Shown here in pieces: positions 51,763 through 60,350 of a stretch of 64,000 nt of DNA (its first letter is position 1; each line of letters begins with the position of its first letter). The DNA is from Accumulibacter phosphatis (GTDB taxonomy: Bacteria; Pseudomonadota; Gammaproteobacteria; Burkholderiales; Rhodocyclaceae): positions 1,984,001 through 2,048,000 of the forward strand of contig NC_013194.1 of the NCBI RefSeq assembly GCF_000024165.1, written 5' to 3'. The notes beneath the pieces were generated by a model. It worked only from the letters and a program-made list of their open reading frames with translations. It did not search any database and was not told the origin of the DNA. Position numbers and translations under genes: made by a program.

Positions 51763-52287
51763 ATGCAACGAATTGTAGCCGGCATCACCACGCTTGAGCA
51801 GCACGTTGAGACGACTCAAAAGGCCGCTGAAGTGTATCGACCGAAGTCGTGCCCGCACTGCGGGCTGGGAGTGGTCCATCAGCATGGTCACTATGAGCGA
51901 AAGGCCGACCGCCGAGCCGTGCCGCCACGGCTCAACCCGATCCCCATCCTTCGCTACCGTTGTGCCGGATGCCGACGCACGTGTTCGCGCCTGCCGGAAT
52001 GTATCGCACCGCGACGCTGGTATGACTGGTCGGTGCAACAGCAAGTCCTGCAGCAGCGGCTGAACGGCGCGGCAGAGCACCCCGGCGGTCCACCTGACCG
52101 GCACACGGGCGCGCGCTGGTGGAACTGGTTGCAGGAGCGGGGAAAGGACTTTGTGTTTCACCTGCGCGTGCGCTTTGCCGAACTCGGCCGGGCCGTTGAC
52201 ACGCACGGCTTTTGGCACCAGGTGTTCAACAGCCTGGGTCTGCCGCGGGCCATGTTCTGGCTCGATCAAGAGATGAGCGTCCCATGA
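51763..52287 (+). CDS. DUF6431-like zinc-finger protein (copy B)
   Basis: The protein is identical to that of copy A (20963-21487): zinc ribbon SCPHCGLG and YRCAGCRRTC, then a helical half. One silent T/C difference lies near 52208. It has the same spacing from the transposon end as in copy A. Confidence 0.7.
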   Translation: MQRIVAGITTLEQHVETTQKAAEVYRPKSCPHCGLGVVHQHGHYERKADRRAVPPRLNPIPILRYRCAGCRRTCSRLPECIAPRRWYDWSVQQQVLQQRLNGAAEHPGGPPDRHTGARWWNWLQERGKDFVFHLRVRFAELGRAVDTHGFWHQVFNSLGLPRAMFWLDQEMSVP

Positions 52288-52416
52288 TTTCCTGACACCG
52301 AGCGAGTGGCGGACGGTGGGGACCCCGCCCGGGCGGGGTCCCCACACAGTTTGCTCGTGGCATTATTTCGGCCCTTTTGTTTTGATGACGACTCCCATTC
52401 ACCCCGAGGAGTCGTC

Positions 52417-53739
52417 ATGAATCGAATCAATCCGATCGCCTTGTTTCGCCTGTCCGTCCTGGGTTCGCTGACCAGCCGGGAACGGCTGGATCACGGCGAA
52501 TTGCAGCAGACCATCCGCGCCCTGGCCGAGCGCGAATACACCATTCCCGGCACGCGTCGGCGCCATGTTGCCGAGAAGACGATTCAGGGCTGGTATTACA
52601 CTTACCTTGCCCAGGGCATCGATGGCCTGACACCCAAGACCCGTATCGACCGCGGGCAATCGAAGCTATCGCAAGCCATTCAGACCGCGATCCTTGCCGC
52701 GAAGCGCGACAACCCGCGCCGCTCGATCCGTCAGATTCGCCAGTTGCTCGAAGCCACCGGAACGGTGGCTCGCGGCAGCCTGTCGCGCTCGACGGTCCAC
52801 CGGCTGCTGCAACAGCACGGCCTGTCGCGGATCAGCGGCTCGGCCAGCCTGCCCGAGGAGAAGCGCAGCTTCGTCGCCGCTTCCGCGGGCGCCATCTGGT
52901 ATGGCGATGTGATGCACGGTCCCCGCGTGCCTCACGAGGGCAAGCTCGTCAAGGGGTATCTCGTCTCGCTGTTCGACGATGCCTCACGTCTGGTGGCTCA
53001 CAGCGCTTTCTGCCCCGGCGAAACGGCGCTCGACATCGAAGGGGTGCTCAAGCAGGCGCTGCTGAAGCGAGGCATCCCGATCAAGCTCGTCGTCGATAAC
53101 GGCGCGGCCTACCGCGCTGAGACCCTGCAGGGGATCTGCGCCCGCCTGGGCATTCACCTGATCTATTGCCGGCCCTATGCGCCCGAGGGCAAGGGCAAGT
53201 TGGAGCGCTGGCACCGGACCTGCCGCGACCAGTTCCTGTCGGAACTCGACGAGCGCCACATCAACAGTTTCGAGGACCTCAATGCGCGTCTCTGGGCCTG
53301 GCTGGAGCGGGTCTATCACCATACGCCGCATGCCGGCCTCGACGGGATGACGCCGCTCGCGCGCTACCAGCAGGATTTGTCGAAGATTCGTTCGCTGGGA
53401 GCGCTGGCCGCGCAGCTCGATGCCTTGTTCCGGTATCGCGTCAGCCGTCGAGTCAGGAAGGATGGCACGGTGTCGTATCAGGGGGCGCGCTTCGAAGTGC
53501 CTTTCGAACTCTCCGGCAAGACGGTGTGTCTGGTCGTCGATCCGCATAGCGGGGCGGTCATCGAGGTCGAGGACGAGCACGGCAAGGGGATCGGCGCCGC
53601 GACCCCGCTCGATGCCCTGGGCAATCTCGATCGCCAACGAAATAAATCCGACCCGACAGACGCCGCTCCCGCCTCGCCGTCTGGCCCGAATCTGATCGAA
53701 CTCACCTATCGTCAGTATTACGACCGCAAAGGAGACTGA
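52417..53739 (+). CDS. DD(35)E transposase (copy B)
   Basis: The 440-residue protein differs from copy A in three residues (Ile for Val at 77, Thr for Ala in LLEA(A/T)GTVARG, Ile for Leu in KRG(L/I)PIKL). Asp164, Asp227 and Glu263 are all kept. The start-codon hairpin (52385-52418) is conserved. Both copies are open, so either may supply transposase. Confidence 0.9.
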   Translation: MNRINPIALFRLSVLGSLTSRERLDHGELQQTIRALAEREYTIPGTRRRHVAEKTIQGWYYTYLAQGIDGLTPKTRIDRGQSKLSQAIQTAILAAKRDNPRRSIRQIRQLLEATGTVARGSLSRSTVHRLLQQHGLSRISGSASLPEEKRSFVAASAGAIWYGDVMHGPRVPHEGKLVKGYLVSLFDDASRLVAHSAFCPGETALDIEGVLKQALLKRGIPIKLVVDNGAAYRAETLQGICARLGIHLIYCRPYAPEGKGKLERWHRTCRDQFLSELDERHINSFEDLNARLWAWLERVYHHTPHAGLDGMTPLARYQQDLSKIRSLGALAAQLDALFRYRVSRRVRKDGTVSYQGARFEVPFELSGKTVCLVVDPHSGAVIEVEDEHGKGIGAATPLDALGNLDRQRNKSDPTDAAPASPSGPNLIELTYRQYYDRKGD

Positions 53740-53741
53740 AG

Positions 53742-54536
53742 ATGTATCTGCAACACTTTGGTCTGCGCCATCCGCCTCTGGGCAAGGACGCCGCCGAGCT
53801 GTGGGATGACGGTGCGCTGGCGCAACTCGCCGAGCGCTTCCAGTGGCTTCTGCAATCGCCGGGCCTCGGCCTGCTGACCGGCGAGGCCGGCGTGGGCAAG
53901 ACGGCCGCCTTGCGCCTCGTGACCGCCAAGCTCAATCCGCATCGCTACCAAGTCATCTACCATGCCGAGACCGATTTCGGACGGGCAGACCTTTACCGGT
54001 GCCTGGCCCAATCCCTCGGCCTTCAGCCGAGTTATCGTCGCGCCCAACTGTGGCGCGACATCAAGGCGCATATCCATCATCTGGCCGACGCCAAGCAACT
54101 TCTGCCGGTCTGGATCCTCGACGAGGCGCAGAATCTGCCACCCGAATTCTTCCGCGATTTCCCCGCTTTTCTCAACTTCGCCTTCGATTCGCGCGATCTC
54201 ATCACTGTCTGGCTGGTCGGTCACCCGATCCTCGCCCAAACCCTCGAACGGGCGTCTTACGCCGCACTCGCCGGCCGCATCCAGGCACGCGTGCATCTGC
54301 GACCGGTGCTCGAACGCGAGCGCTTTGCGCAACTCGTCGGCCATGCCCTCAAGAGCGCCGGGTGTGCGCATACCCTGCTCACCGATTCCGGCCTGGAACT
54401 CCTGCGCCAAGCCAGCAAGGGCCTGCCGCGCCACGCCGGGCGCATCCTGCGCACCGCCATGCGTCTGGCGGTGCCGCGCGCACTCAATCATTTGCCCGAC
54501 GATCTGCTGCAAGCGGCTATCGAGGAGTTGCGATGA
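53742..54536 (+). CDS. ExeA/TniB-like ATPase (copy B)
   Basis: This is the same 264-residue protein as in copy A, with Walker A TGEAGVGKT and Walker B VWILDEAQNL intact. It lies two bases after the transposase gene and overlaps the following 65-residue gene. Confidence 0.92.
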   Translation: MYLQHFGLRHPPLGKDAAELWDDGALAQLAERFQWLLQSPGLGLLTGEAGVGKTAALRLVTAKLNPHRYQVIYHAETDFGRADLYRCLAQSLGLQPSYRRAQLWRDIKAHIHHLADAKQLLPVWILDEAQNLPPEFFRDFPAFLNFAFDSRDLITVWLVGHPILAQTLERASYAALAGRIQARVHLRPVLERERFAQLVGHALKSAGCAHTLLTDSGLELLRQASKGLPRHAGRILRTAMRLAVPRALNHLPDDLLQAAIEELR

Positions 54537-54730
54537 AACGCCGCCCTCACTCCCTCTTCCCCGACGGCCTCTCCGACGAAAGTGCGGCGGCGATCAGCGA
54601 GTTCCTTCACCAACTCGCCGCTGCTTGTGAGGCCCGCTACCTCGTCCAGCTTCGCCGCCACCGCAGCCGTCAGATGAACCTCTACGATCCCGAAGCCCCT
54701 TGGAGAATACCTCCAGGCGAGCCCTTCTAG
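54533..54730 (+). CDS. Small 65-residue transposon protein (copy B)
   Basis: It is identical to the product at 23733-23930 (LVQLRRHRSRQMNLYDPEAP). No family was recognised. The terminator-like hairpin at 54738-54784 follows. Confidence 0.6.
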   Translation: MKRRPHSLFPDGLSDESAAAISEFLHQLAAACEARYLVQLRRHRSRQMNLYDPEAPWRIPPGEPF

Positions 54731-54848
54731 CCCTCTCGTCCCACGCTGACGCCGGAACCTCTTCTTCCGGCGTCAGCGTGGGACTTTGCCATCATCTCAA
54801 CCTCGAATGGCTCGGGTTGAAGAGTTCCAGATATCGCGGGACGTAACA

Positions 54849-55319
54849 CACGACGGCGATGACAAACCCAAGGGTACCTATGGCTAGAGCCATAAGGCCG
54901 GCCCAGGGGTTGACTCCGGCGTTGTGGAAGGCGATGTCTTTTTCCAGGGACTTTACCTGATGTGTGTCGGTTTTGATTCCGTACGCAGGAACAGGCTCGA
55001 GGTTAGCGGCTGATTGCTTTTGGACAAAGAACTGAAGTGTTGTGCTACCGACAACCCATGCCTTGGATTCCTCACGCGCTGGAGGTGTACTTGCTACGAA
55101 CACCGTCTCATCGTGAGTGAGCGAGAAAAGTACCCAGGTGCCTCTGCGAGGGCTCTCGTCCTTTACCTCTTTCAGAACACCCCGGACAAGCCGGTAAGCT
55201 TGGGGATCTTCGGGCAACCGTTCAAGGGGATACAGGAGCATCAGCGCTCCCAATGAACCCACTGCGACAGACACGAAGAAGAAGATCGCGAAGTCAGCTC
55301 TTGAGTGCAGGCGATACAC
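54849..55319 (-). pseudogene. Cassette 5: membrane protein, 3' end cut by the transposon
   Basis: The frame gives a two-helix protein (FAIFFFVSVAVGSLGALMLL near the N-terminus; AGLMALAIGTLGFVIAVV at the C-terminus) with an extracytoplasmic middle of about 100 residues (WVLFSLTHDETVFVASTPPA). After VIAV the transposon begins, and the present frame ends 19 residues inside it (stop 54792). Without the transposon and one CACGA copy the gene would end VIAVVRWRQTRAA, with its stop in attC5. So little is lost and the hybrid protein may still be made. Confidence 0.75.
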
Positions 55320-55337
55320 GCGGTTGTCTCTTGTGCG

Positions 55338-55424
55338 GCCTAACGTAGAGCTAACCGGCGCTGCGCGGCTTTATCGCGCAGCGTCCAGCGACCAAAGGGA
55401 GCGAGGTTGAGCGCCGGGTTGGGC
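55338..55424 (-). other. attC4
   Basis: Core sites GCCTAAC (55338-55344) and GTTGGGC (55418-55424) enclose GGCGCTGCGCGGCTTTATCG and its pairing arm. The sequence is nearly that of the intron-split attC3, so these cassettes share an attC family. Confidence 0.9.
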
Positions 55425-55436
55425 ATCGCCTCAATG

Positions 55437-56666
55437 CTAAGCAGGAACATCGAATGCCATAACGGTAAGCAAAAGTTCCCGATTTGGGTCATCCCGGTGA
55501 GCAAACACATACCGGAACATAGTTTCCGAAGCGAATGCAATTTGGCGTTTGAAATTGCTGTGTCCTTTGCTTGTTTCCCGTATGGACTCCAATACTTTTG
55601 TGAAATCCTTGTTGCGATTAAAGACAATGACGGCGACTTTAGTGTCCCGCCATGAACTGTAGCCGAGCAGTTGATCTATGGTCTCAAGTAGCTTTTTAGG
55701 CCCAGACCAAAACTTGCACTCAGCGATGAAAATATTCTTCCCGTCTGAACGAATAAGGATGTCGGTCTTGCCTTGATAGTTGAATGTTTCACCCGTTGCT
55801 TGGCCTTCATAGTGCCCATTCAACTGCACAAGGAAGTGCGATCGAATTGACTCTTCGTCCATCGATGTGAATGCTGAAGGGCTTCTTTCCATTACGTGAA
55901 CCATATTTTGAATAACGCTCAGGATATGGTCATAGTCCGCACTTGCCAAAGTCGGCTCCGGCTTAAATGGGGTCGCACTTGCTGGGGGGAGCGACGGGGC
56001 TAGTTTTCGCCGCACCTCTGGAGCAGCAAAAGTGCGTGACTCACCCTCCCGTTCTTTGATCTTAAAACCAAGATCGCCAAGAAGATTTCGATCCTTTAGC
56101 AACTTGGTGCGTCTCTGCTCAATTGCCCCGCGAGCAATTGAGCGAACCTGAGAATTCAAACCTTGCGCGTTTGAGCGCAAGGTAACCAAATACCCTTCGA
56201 TTTCCGAAATCGTTCTATTTACCTCAGCTCGAACTTGCTCTGCCGACAAATCGGTTCCCTCAATTTTTATGATGAGGTTGTTGTTCTTGACCTCGGCACG
56301 AGGCGGACTCATCGTGAAGCTGGTCGGCTGAATTTTGAATGCTTCTGAATCTCCTTCGAACGGCACTGAAATTTCTACTGTTGTGCCATTCACGTAGAAC
56401 GGCTGACCTGGATTGCTGAAATACCTGCCCCTGTCGCCGCTTACATCAATCTTGGTTTCGCGTTGATCTGCGACGATGTTATCAGGCCTCAAGATTGGCA
56501 CTTCGATTCTGTACTTTTTCTCAAAGTAATCACATAGATCGTCAACGGAGCTGTTGAGCAACCTGTCGCCGTTGATGGTATCGATCTCTTTCGCGAGTTC
56601 TTTTCGCTGGTGCTGATCTACAGAATGCCAATCAGCATTGTTAAAGAGATAATTGCGATCACGCAT
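55437..56666 (-). CDS. Cassette 4: PD-(D/E)XK nuclease-like protein
   Basis: The 409-residue protein is AT-richer than its surroundings. Residues 1-230 are unassigned (NNADWHSVDQHQRKELAKEI; a beta-rich part FYVNGTTVEISVPFEGDSEA; a helical part). The C-terminal part has a restriction-endonuclease-like core: EESIRSHFLVQLNGHYEGQA, then YQGKTDILIRSDGKNIFIAE with CKFW, i.e. D-x(n)-E-x-K, and LETIDQLLGYSSWRDTKVAV. This fits a PD-(D/E)XK nuclease. The target and role are unknown; defence is possible. The start ATG 56666 has GAGGGA upstream. Confidence 0.75.
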   Translation of the reverse strand: MRDRNYLFNNADWHSVDQHQRKELAKEIDTINGDRLLNSSVDDLCDYFEKKYRIEVPILRPDNIVADQRETKIDVSGDRGRYFSNPGQPFYVNGTTVEISVPFEGDSEAFKIQPTSFTMSPPRAEVKNNNLIIKIEGTDLSAEQVRAEVNRTISEIEGYLVTLRSNAQGLNSQVRSIARGAIEQRRTKLLKDRNLLGDLGFKIKEREGESRTFAAPEVRRKLAPSLPPASATPFKPEPTLASADYDHILSVIQNMVHVMERSPSAFTSMDEESIRSHFLVQLNGHYEGQATGETFNYQGKTDILIRSDGKNIFIAECKFWSGPKKLLETIDQLLGYSSWRDTKVAVIVFNRNKDFTKVLESIRETSKGHSNFKRQIAFASETMFRYVFAHRDDPNRELLLTVMAFDVPA

Positions 56667-56692
56667 AGATTCCCTCATGAGTGTTTGGTGAC

Positions 56693-56774
56693 GCCCAACG
56701 TAGAGCTAACCGGCGCTGCGCGGTTTTATCGCGCAGCGTCCAGCGACTGAAAGGAGCGAGGTTGAGCGCCGGGT
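56693..56774 (-). other. attC3, main part (interrupted by intron 3)
   Basis: GCCCAAC (56693-56699) opens the site, the arm GGCGCTGCGCGGTTTTATCG follows, and GCGCCGGGT ends at 56774 where the intron starts. The site resumes as TAGGGCC at 58758, which restores the core GTTAGGG. Confidence 0.88.
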
Positions 56775-58757
56775 GTGCGCCCAGCATGGGCGCGATGTGA
56801 TGGGGTGGAAGTCCCCTGTGGGAGTACCGACGTGACTTCATGATGAAGCCATGATAACCACTAGCCGAAGGCAAGGGCAAGGTCGTGAGGACTTGTCTGG
56901 AGGAAGCCGGAGCGCAAAAGTGCGAGGCGACGGACAGAAACTGCATAGAAGGCCTGGTCTGCGGGCGAGTTGGCACCCCATGACGAAGCCCACCGGATAC
57001 GGCGGACAAGGTAAATGCAGCGCTTGTGCACGGAAACATCGCGTTCTTACCTGGGGAGACCTGATCGGCAAGCGATTGCCGACGTTTCGCAAAAGCAGTG
57101 GGGATCGCTGCTTAACAGAATGATCCGGGCGTTGCGGGAGGCTGCCGGCCGCAGACGAGCGAACAGGCAGCGAGCGAAGCGAAGGCCATAGCGCGACGGC
57201 GAGCAATCGCCAGCGTGACTGATCAGGAGTCAGCAGAGGCCATAGTAGCGACACCGAAAGGTAACGCGAAGGGCCGAACATGAACAGACAAGGAGGAGCC
57301 GTGAGTCACTCGAACCCGACAATGAACCCGACCGGGGGAGCCGGGGATCGGCGTGATCTTGCCCAGCCAGCCTTGCACGACGCCCCGAAGGAAGGTTGTA
57401 TGGGGAAGGACTTGATGGAAGCCGTACTCTCACCGGCCAACCTGAAACAGGCGTGGCGTCGAGTGAAATCCAATCGCGGCGCACCGGGAATCGACGGACT
57501 GCGCATTGAGGACTTCCCGGCGTATGCTTGTGAGCACTGGCCGGCCATCCGCCAGACCCTGAGCGAGGGTCGCTATCAGCCACAAGCGGTGCGACGGGTG
57601 ATTATCCCGAAGCCCAATGGTGGCGAACGCGCGCTGGGCATCCCGACCGTTGTTGATCGGGTCGTCCAGCAAGCCATCGCTCAAATCATGACACCGATCT
57701 TCGATCCGGAATTCTCCGAATCGAGCTACGGGTTTCGGCCCCGACGCTCCGCCCACGGCGCACTCAAGCAGGTCAGAGCCGACCTCAAGGCCGGCTATCG
57801 CATCGCCGTTGATCTCGACTTGGCGAAATTTTTCGACAACGTCGATCACGACATCCTGATGGCCCGAGTGGCCAGAAAGGTGAGCGACAAGCGGTTGCTG
57901 GCCCTCATCGGCCGCTACCTGCGGGCGGGTGTCATGATTGGTTCCACGCTTCAACCCAGCGAGTTGGGAACGCCGCAAGGCGGACCCCTCTCGCCGCTGC
58001 TGGCCAACATCCTGCTTGACGATCTGGATCGGACTCTGGAAGGGCGAGGCCACCGCTTTGCGCGGTACGCCGACGACCTCATGGTTCTGGTCAAGAGCGA
58101 ACGGGCCGGCCAGCGCGTCAAGGCCAGTCTCACCGCCTACCTCGGCCGGCAACTCAAACTGCCGGTCAACGAGAAGAAGAGCCAGGTGGCAAAGATCGAG
58201 CAGTGCGTTTTTCTGGGCTTCACCTTCAGGAAGAACAAACTGCGCTGGTCGGATGCCGCCTTCGCCGACTTCAAGCACCGCCTCCGGGAACTGACGGGGC
58301 GAAGCTGGGGAGTCTCGATGCCACATCGGTTCGAGAAACTCGGGCAGTACCTGCGCGGCTGGATGGGCTACTTTGGCATCTCGGAGTATTACCGACCGAT
58401 TCCCGAACTGGATGAATGGCTACGCCGACGTGTGCGCATGTGCTACTGGAAACAGTGGCGTTTGTGTCGCACGAAGATCAGCCACCTTCTGGCGCTGGGG
58501 GTCGACCGGCGGACGGCGATCTTGACGGGCGTCAGCAGCAAGAGCTACTGGCATTTGTCTCGGTCAAAGGCCACGCAAGTCGGGATGACGAACGATTGGT
58601 TGAGAGCACAAGGTCTGGTGAGTATCCGGAATCTTTGGATGAAGGCTCACGGTTACGCTTAACAACGTCGTGTGCGCCCTGTTGATGAACCGCCCGGTGC
58701 GGACCCGCATGCCGGGTGGTGTGGGGAGGGCCGGTTAGACGCCGGCCCTTACCCGAT
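56775..58757 (+). mobile_element. Group IIC-attC intron 3, intact (1,983 bp)
   Basis: The 5' end is GTGCGCCC and the 3' end CTTACCCGAT. A domain V-like segment GAACCGCCCGGTGCGGACCC and a GC-rich domain VI-like hairpin (GGGCCGG / CCGGCCC) precede the 3' end. The RT gene is open. The intron lies in the attC core GT|TAGGG in the orientation opposite to the cassette genes, the pattern known for group IIC-attC introns. The first 500 bases (56775-57279) are the ribozyme domains and hold no gene. Confidence 0.92.
57280..58662 (+). CDS. ltrA: Group II intron reverse transcriptase/maturase
   Basis: The 460-residue protein has RT motifs in order: AWRRVKSNRGAPGIDGLRI, RALGIPTVVDRVVQQAIAQI, VDLDLAKFFDNVDHD, GTPQGGPLSPLLANILL and the catalytic RFARYADDLMVLV. 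The maturase domain X follows (RELTGRSWGVSMPHRFEKLG, RRRVRMCYWKQWRLCRTKIS). There is no HNH endonuclease domain, as in class C introns. The protein would splice and move both full intron copies and perhaps the remnant. Confidence 0.95.
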   Translation: MNRQGGAVSHSNPTMNPTGGAGDRRDLAQPALHDAPKEGCMGKDLMEAVLSPANLKQAWRRVKSNRGAPGIDGLRIEDFPAYACEHWPAIRQTLSEGRYQPQAVRRVIIPKPNGGERALGIPTVVDRVVQQAIAQIMTPIFDPEFSESSYGFRPRRSAHGALKQVRADLKAGYRIAVDLDLAKFFDNVDHDILMARVARKVSDKRLLALIGRYLRAGVMIGSTLQPSELGTPQGGPLSPLLANILLDDLDRTLEGRGHRFARYADDLMVLVKSERAGQRVKASLTAYLGRQLKLPVNEKKSQVAKIEQCVFLGFTFRKNKLRWSDAAFADFKHRLRELTGRSWGVSMPHRFEKLGQYLRGWMGYFGISEYYRPIPELDEWLRRRVRMCYWKQWRLCRTKISHLLALGVDRRTAILTGVSSKSYWHLSRSKATQVGMTNDWLRAQGLVSIRNLWMKAHGYA

Positions 58758-59062
58758 TAGGGCCTGATGTAGGAAACATAAAACGGAAACCCCGACATTA
58801 CACACACAGAAAACGTTGCCGGCCATGAAGAGCCAAGCGATGGCGCGCTAACTCTGACAAATGCCACAAAAGCAAGAAACGGGGAAAAAACGTAAAGCCA
58901 TGTAGGCGAAGAGAAAGCACGAACCTCTGCTACATCCGGCGCTGCAAAGCGCAATGCTGCCACTGACCAGCACACTGGGATGCTCAATAACAAAGCAATG
59001 CCCTGCGGGGTATTCAGCCAATGCCCGAAACGAAACCAAGTTTGAAAGCGCTCAAGCGACAC
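58757..59062 (-). CDS. Cassette 3: small membrane protein
   Basis: The 101-residue protein has three hydrophobic helices (GIALLLSIPVCWSVAALRF, PTWLYVFSPFLAFVAFVRV, PATFSVCVMSGFPFYVSYI). No family was recognised. It starts at GTG 59062, next to attC2, without a clear ribosome site. The TAA stop arises at the intron 3 junction. Confidence 0.6.
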   Translation of the reverse strand: MSLERFQTWFRFGHWLNTPQGIALLLSIPVCWSVAALRFAAPDVAEVRAFSSPTWLYVFSPFLAFVAFVRVSAPSLGSSWPATFSVCVMSGFPFYVSYIRP

Positions 59063-59071
59063 TTGCGCGAG

Positions 59072-59149
59072 CCCTAACGTCGTAGTTCAGGGGCGCCCGG
59101 AAGCAAGCGAAGCTTGCTGGAGGGCGTCCCTTGGAACGTAGTGTTAGGA
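59072..59149 (-). other. attC2
   Basis: Core sites CCCTAAC (59072-59078) and GTTAGGA (59143-59149) enclose GGGGCGCCCGGAAGCAAGCG and its pairing arm. The stop of cassette 2 overlaps it. Confidence 0.9.
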
Positions 59150-59731
59150 GTCATCCCCCAAGTTCCGCGGTAAGAGAACCCAAACCAGCAAACCAAGAAT
59201 TAATGTGCCGACAATTCCACCTATCAGAAACCACTCTGGTTTAGGCACTATCTGTACCGTCCAAATCCATGCGCCCGCAACAAGCAATGGAAAAAACATA
59301 CCGGATAGCATGCCGAAGACATTATTCCAGCGCCTACCGATTAATGATGGCAATACGGGCACGTACTTCCCAGCTTTGAGCGTCTGTTTAACAAACTCTG
59401 CAAATACGTACTCGTCATCACGGATGGCCTTGAATGCGGCAATGACACCAAGCAAGCCAAAAATAGCTGATAGTGTTCCCACTCCAGCCAAAGCAAGACG
59501 TAATGCCTCGATAGTGGTTTGCAATGAATTGAATGATTCAAGCAGTCGTTGATTAGTTGGATCTGAAGCGAGTCCGGAAATGGATGAGCCGCTCGCGCCC
59601 AACGAAAATCCGTAGGCTGTAAAGAGAAGGCCATTGAAGGTAATCATCCACATCTGCCGTTGATTCACGAGATCATCTTCGTGCTCAATTTTCTCGCGAA
59701 TTCGTGCGTATAGTTGTTCAACTTCTGACAT
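59144..59731 (-). CDS. Cassette 2: four-helix membrane protein
   Basis: The 195-residue protein opens with a charged helix (MSEVEQLYARIREKIEHEDD) followed by a helix ITFNGLLFTAYGFSLGA, a second pair around LALAGVGTLSAIFGLLGVIA, and two C-terminal helices (MFFPLLVAGAWIWTVQI, IVGTLILGLLVWVLLP). It is similar in plan to integron-cassette and phage-defence accessory membrane proteins, but no family was recognised. The start ATG 59731 follows AAGGAAG. Confidence 0.72.
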   Translation of the reverse strand: MSEVEQLYARIREKIEHEDDLVNQRQMWMITFNGLLFTAYGFSLGASGSSISGLASDPTNQRLLESFNSLQTTIEALRLALAGVGTLSAIFGLLGVIAAFKAIRDDEYVFAEFVKQTLKAGKYVPVLPSLIGRRWNNVFGMLSGMFFPLLVAGAWIWTVQIVPKPEWFLIGGIVGTLILGLLVWVLLPRNLGDDS

Positions 59732-59764
59732 ATCTTCCTTCCTGATAGTGGTCAAACCAAAGGC

Positions 59765-59860
59765 TCCTAACGTTTGAATTGAGCCGCGCCGTAGCAGCGA
59801 CGCTGCGAAGGGAACCCGCAAGCGAAGCATGCGGGCGTCGGCTCGAATAAATTGTTAGGC
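59765..59860 (-). other. attC1
   Basis: Core sites TCCTAAC (59765-59771) and GTTAGGC (59854-59860) enclose GAGCCGCGCC... and ...GTCGGCTCG pairing arms with an inner hairpin CCCGCAAGCGAAGCATGCGGG. Confidence 0.9.
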
Positions 59861-60211
59861 ACCCGGCTTATCCGACGGATGCCCACCAGTACCGAAAGAT
59901 AGCTTGTCTTTGGCGAATTCGGCGCTCACTGTGTACCTGAAGATGAATCCAAAGTACGCAACAAGTGCTAAGCAAAGTAGCGCTCCAAGGCCAATGAGGT
60001 GCCATGCGGAAAAGATGTCCTTTCCACCCGTAGCATATGCATAAGCGGCATTGACGGAGAACACGAAGGCGAAGAGGAAGAAGCCCCCCTTTACTCCTTT
60101 AGACCCGTTTTCAATTCCCAGCCGACGGAGCTCAGCATTTGCGACGAGGTAACGCTCATGAATCTGCTTTACCTCGGACTCCAACCGTACGACGCGTTCC
60201 TCAAGATCCAT
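59855..60211 (-). CDS. Cassette 1: small membrane protein
   Basis: The 118-residue protein has an N-terminal coiled coil (LEERVVRLESEVKQIHERYL) and two helices (GGFFLFAFVFSVNAAYAYAT, LIGLGALLCLALVAYFGFIF). No family was recognised. It is the cassette nearest intI, so it is probably the last one captured and the best expressed. Starts at ATG 60211; a GTG two codons upstream is possible. Confidence 0.68.
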   Translation of the reverse strand: MDLEERVVRLESEVKQIHERYLVANAELRRLGIENGSKGVKGGFFLFAFVFSVNAAYAYATGGKDIFSAWHLIGLGALLCLALVAYFGFIFRYTVSAEFAKDKLSFGTGGHPSDKPGA

Positions 60212-60239
60212 GGACACGGTTCTCCGAATAATGGAGTGT

Positions 60240-60270
60240 GAGGGAGCCTAACGTGATGTAGCAAACCTAC
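60240..60270 (-). other. attI site
   Basis: GCCTAAC (60246-60252; GTTAGGC on the cassette strand) lies between cassette 1 and intI and forms the junction where new cassettes enter. No palindromic attC structure surrounds it, as expected for attI. Its outer limits cannot be told from the sequence alone. Confidence 0.7.
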
Positions 60271-60298
60271 TTGACGCAGAGTTTTGCGTCAGTATACT
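60271..60298 (+). promoter_or_regulatory. Promoter of intI
   Basis: TTGACG (60271-60276) and TATACT (60293-60298) with a 16-base spacer point at intI. The ribosome site AAGGAGG precedes the ATG at 60351. Confidence 0.7.
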
Positions 60299-60312
60299 GT
60301 ATGCATGTACAT
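60297..60312. promoter_or_regulatory. LexA-like SOS box over the intI promoter
   Basis: CTGT-N8-ACAT (60297-60312) differs in one base from the proteobacterial LexA consensus CTGT-N8-ACAG and overlaps the -10 element. SOS control of intI through such a box is established for other integrons. Confidence 0.55.
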
Positions 60313-60350
60313 ATAGCGATGAACTTCCAACGGAAACAAGGAGGTAGGGC

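Larger units (their letters stand above)
51587..54848 (+). mobile_element. DDE + ATPase transposon, copy B (3,262 bp)
   Basis: Ends TGTTACGTCC / GGACGTAACA and length are the same as in copy A. A different 5-base target duplication, CACGA, flanks it (51582-51586 and 54849-54853), which proves an independent insertion. Five base differences from copy A were found (in the DUF6431 gene one silent change; in the transposase V/I, A/T, L/I and one silent change). It is inserted near the 3' end of cassette 5. Confidence 0.95.
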
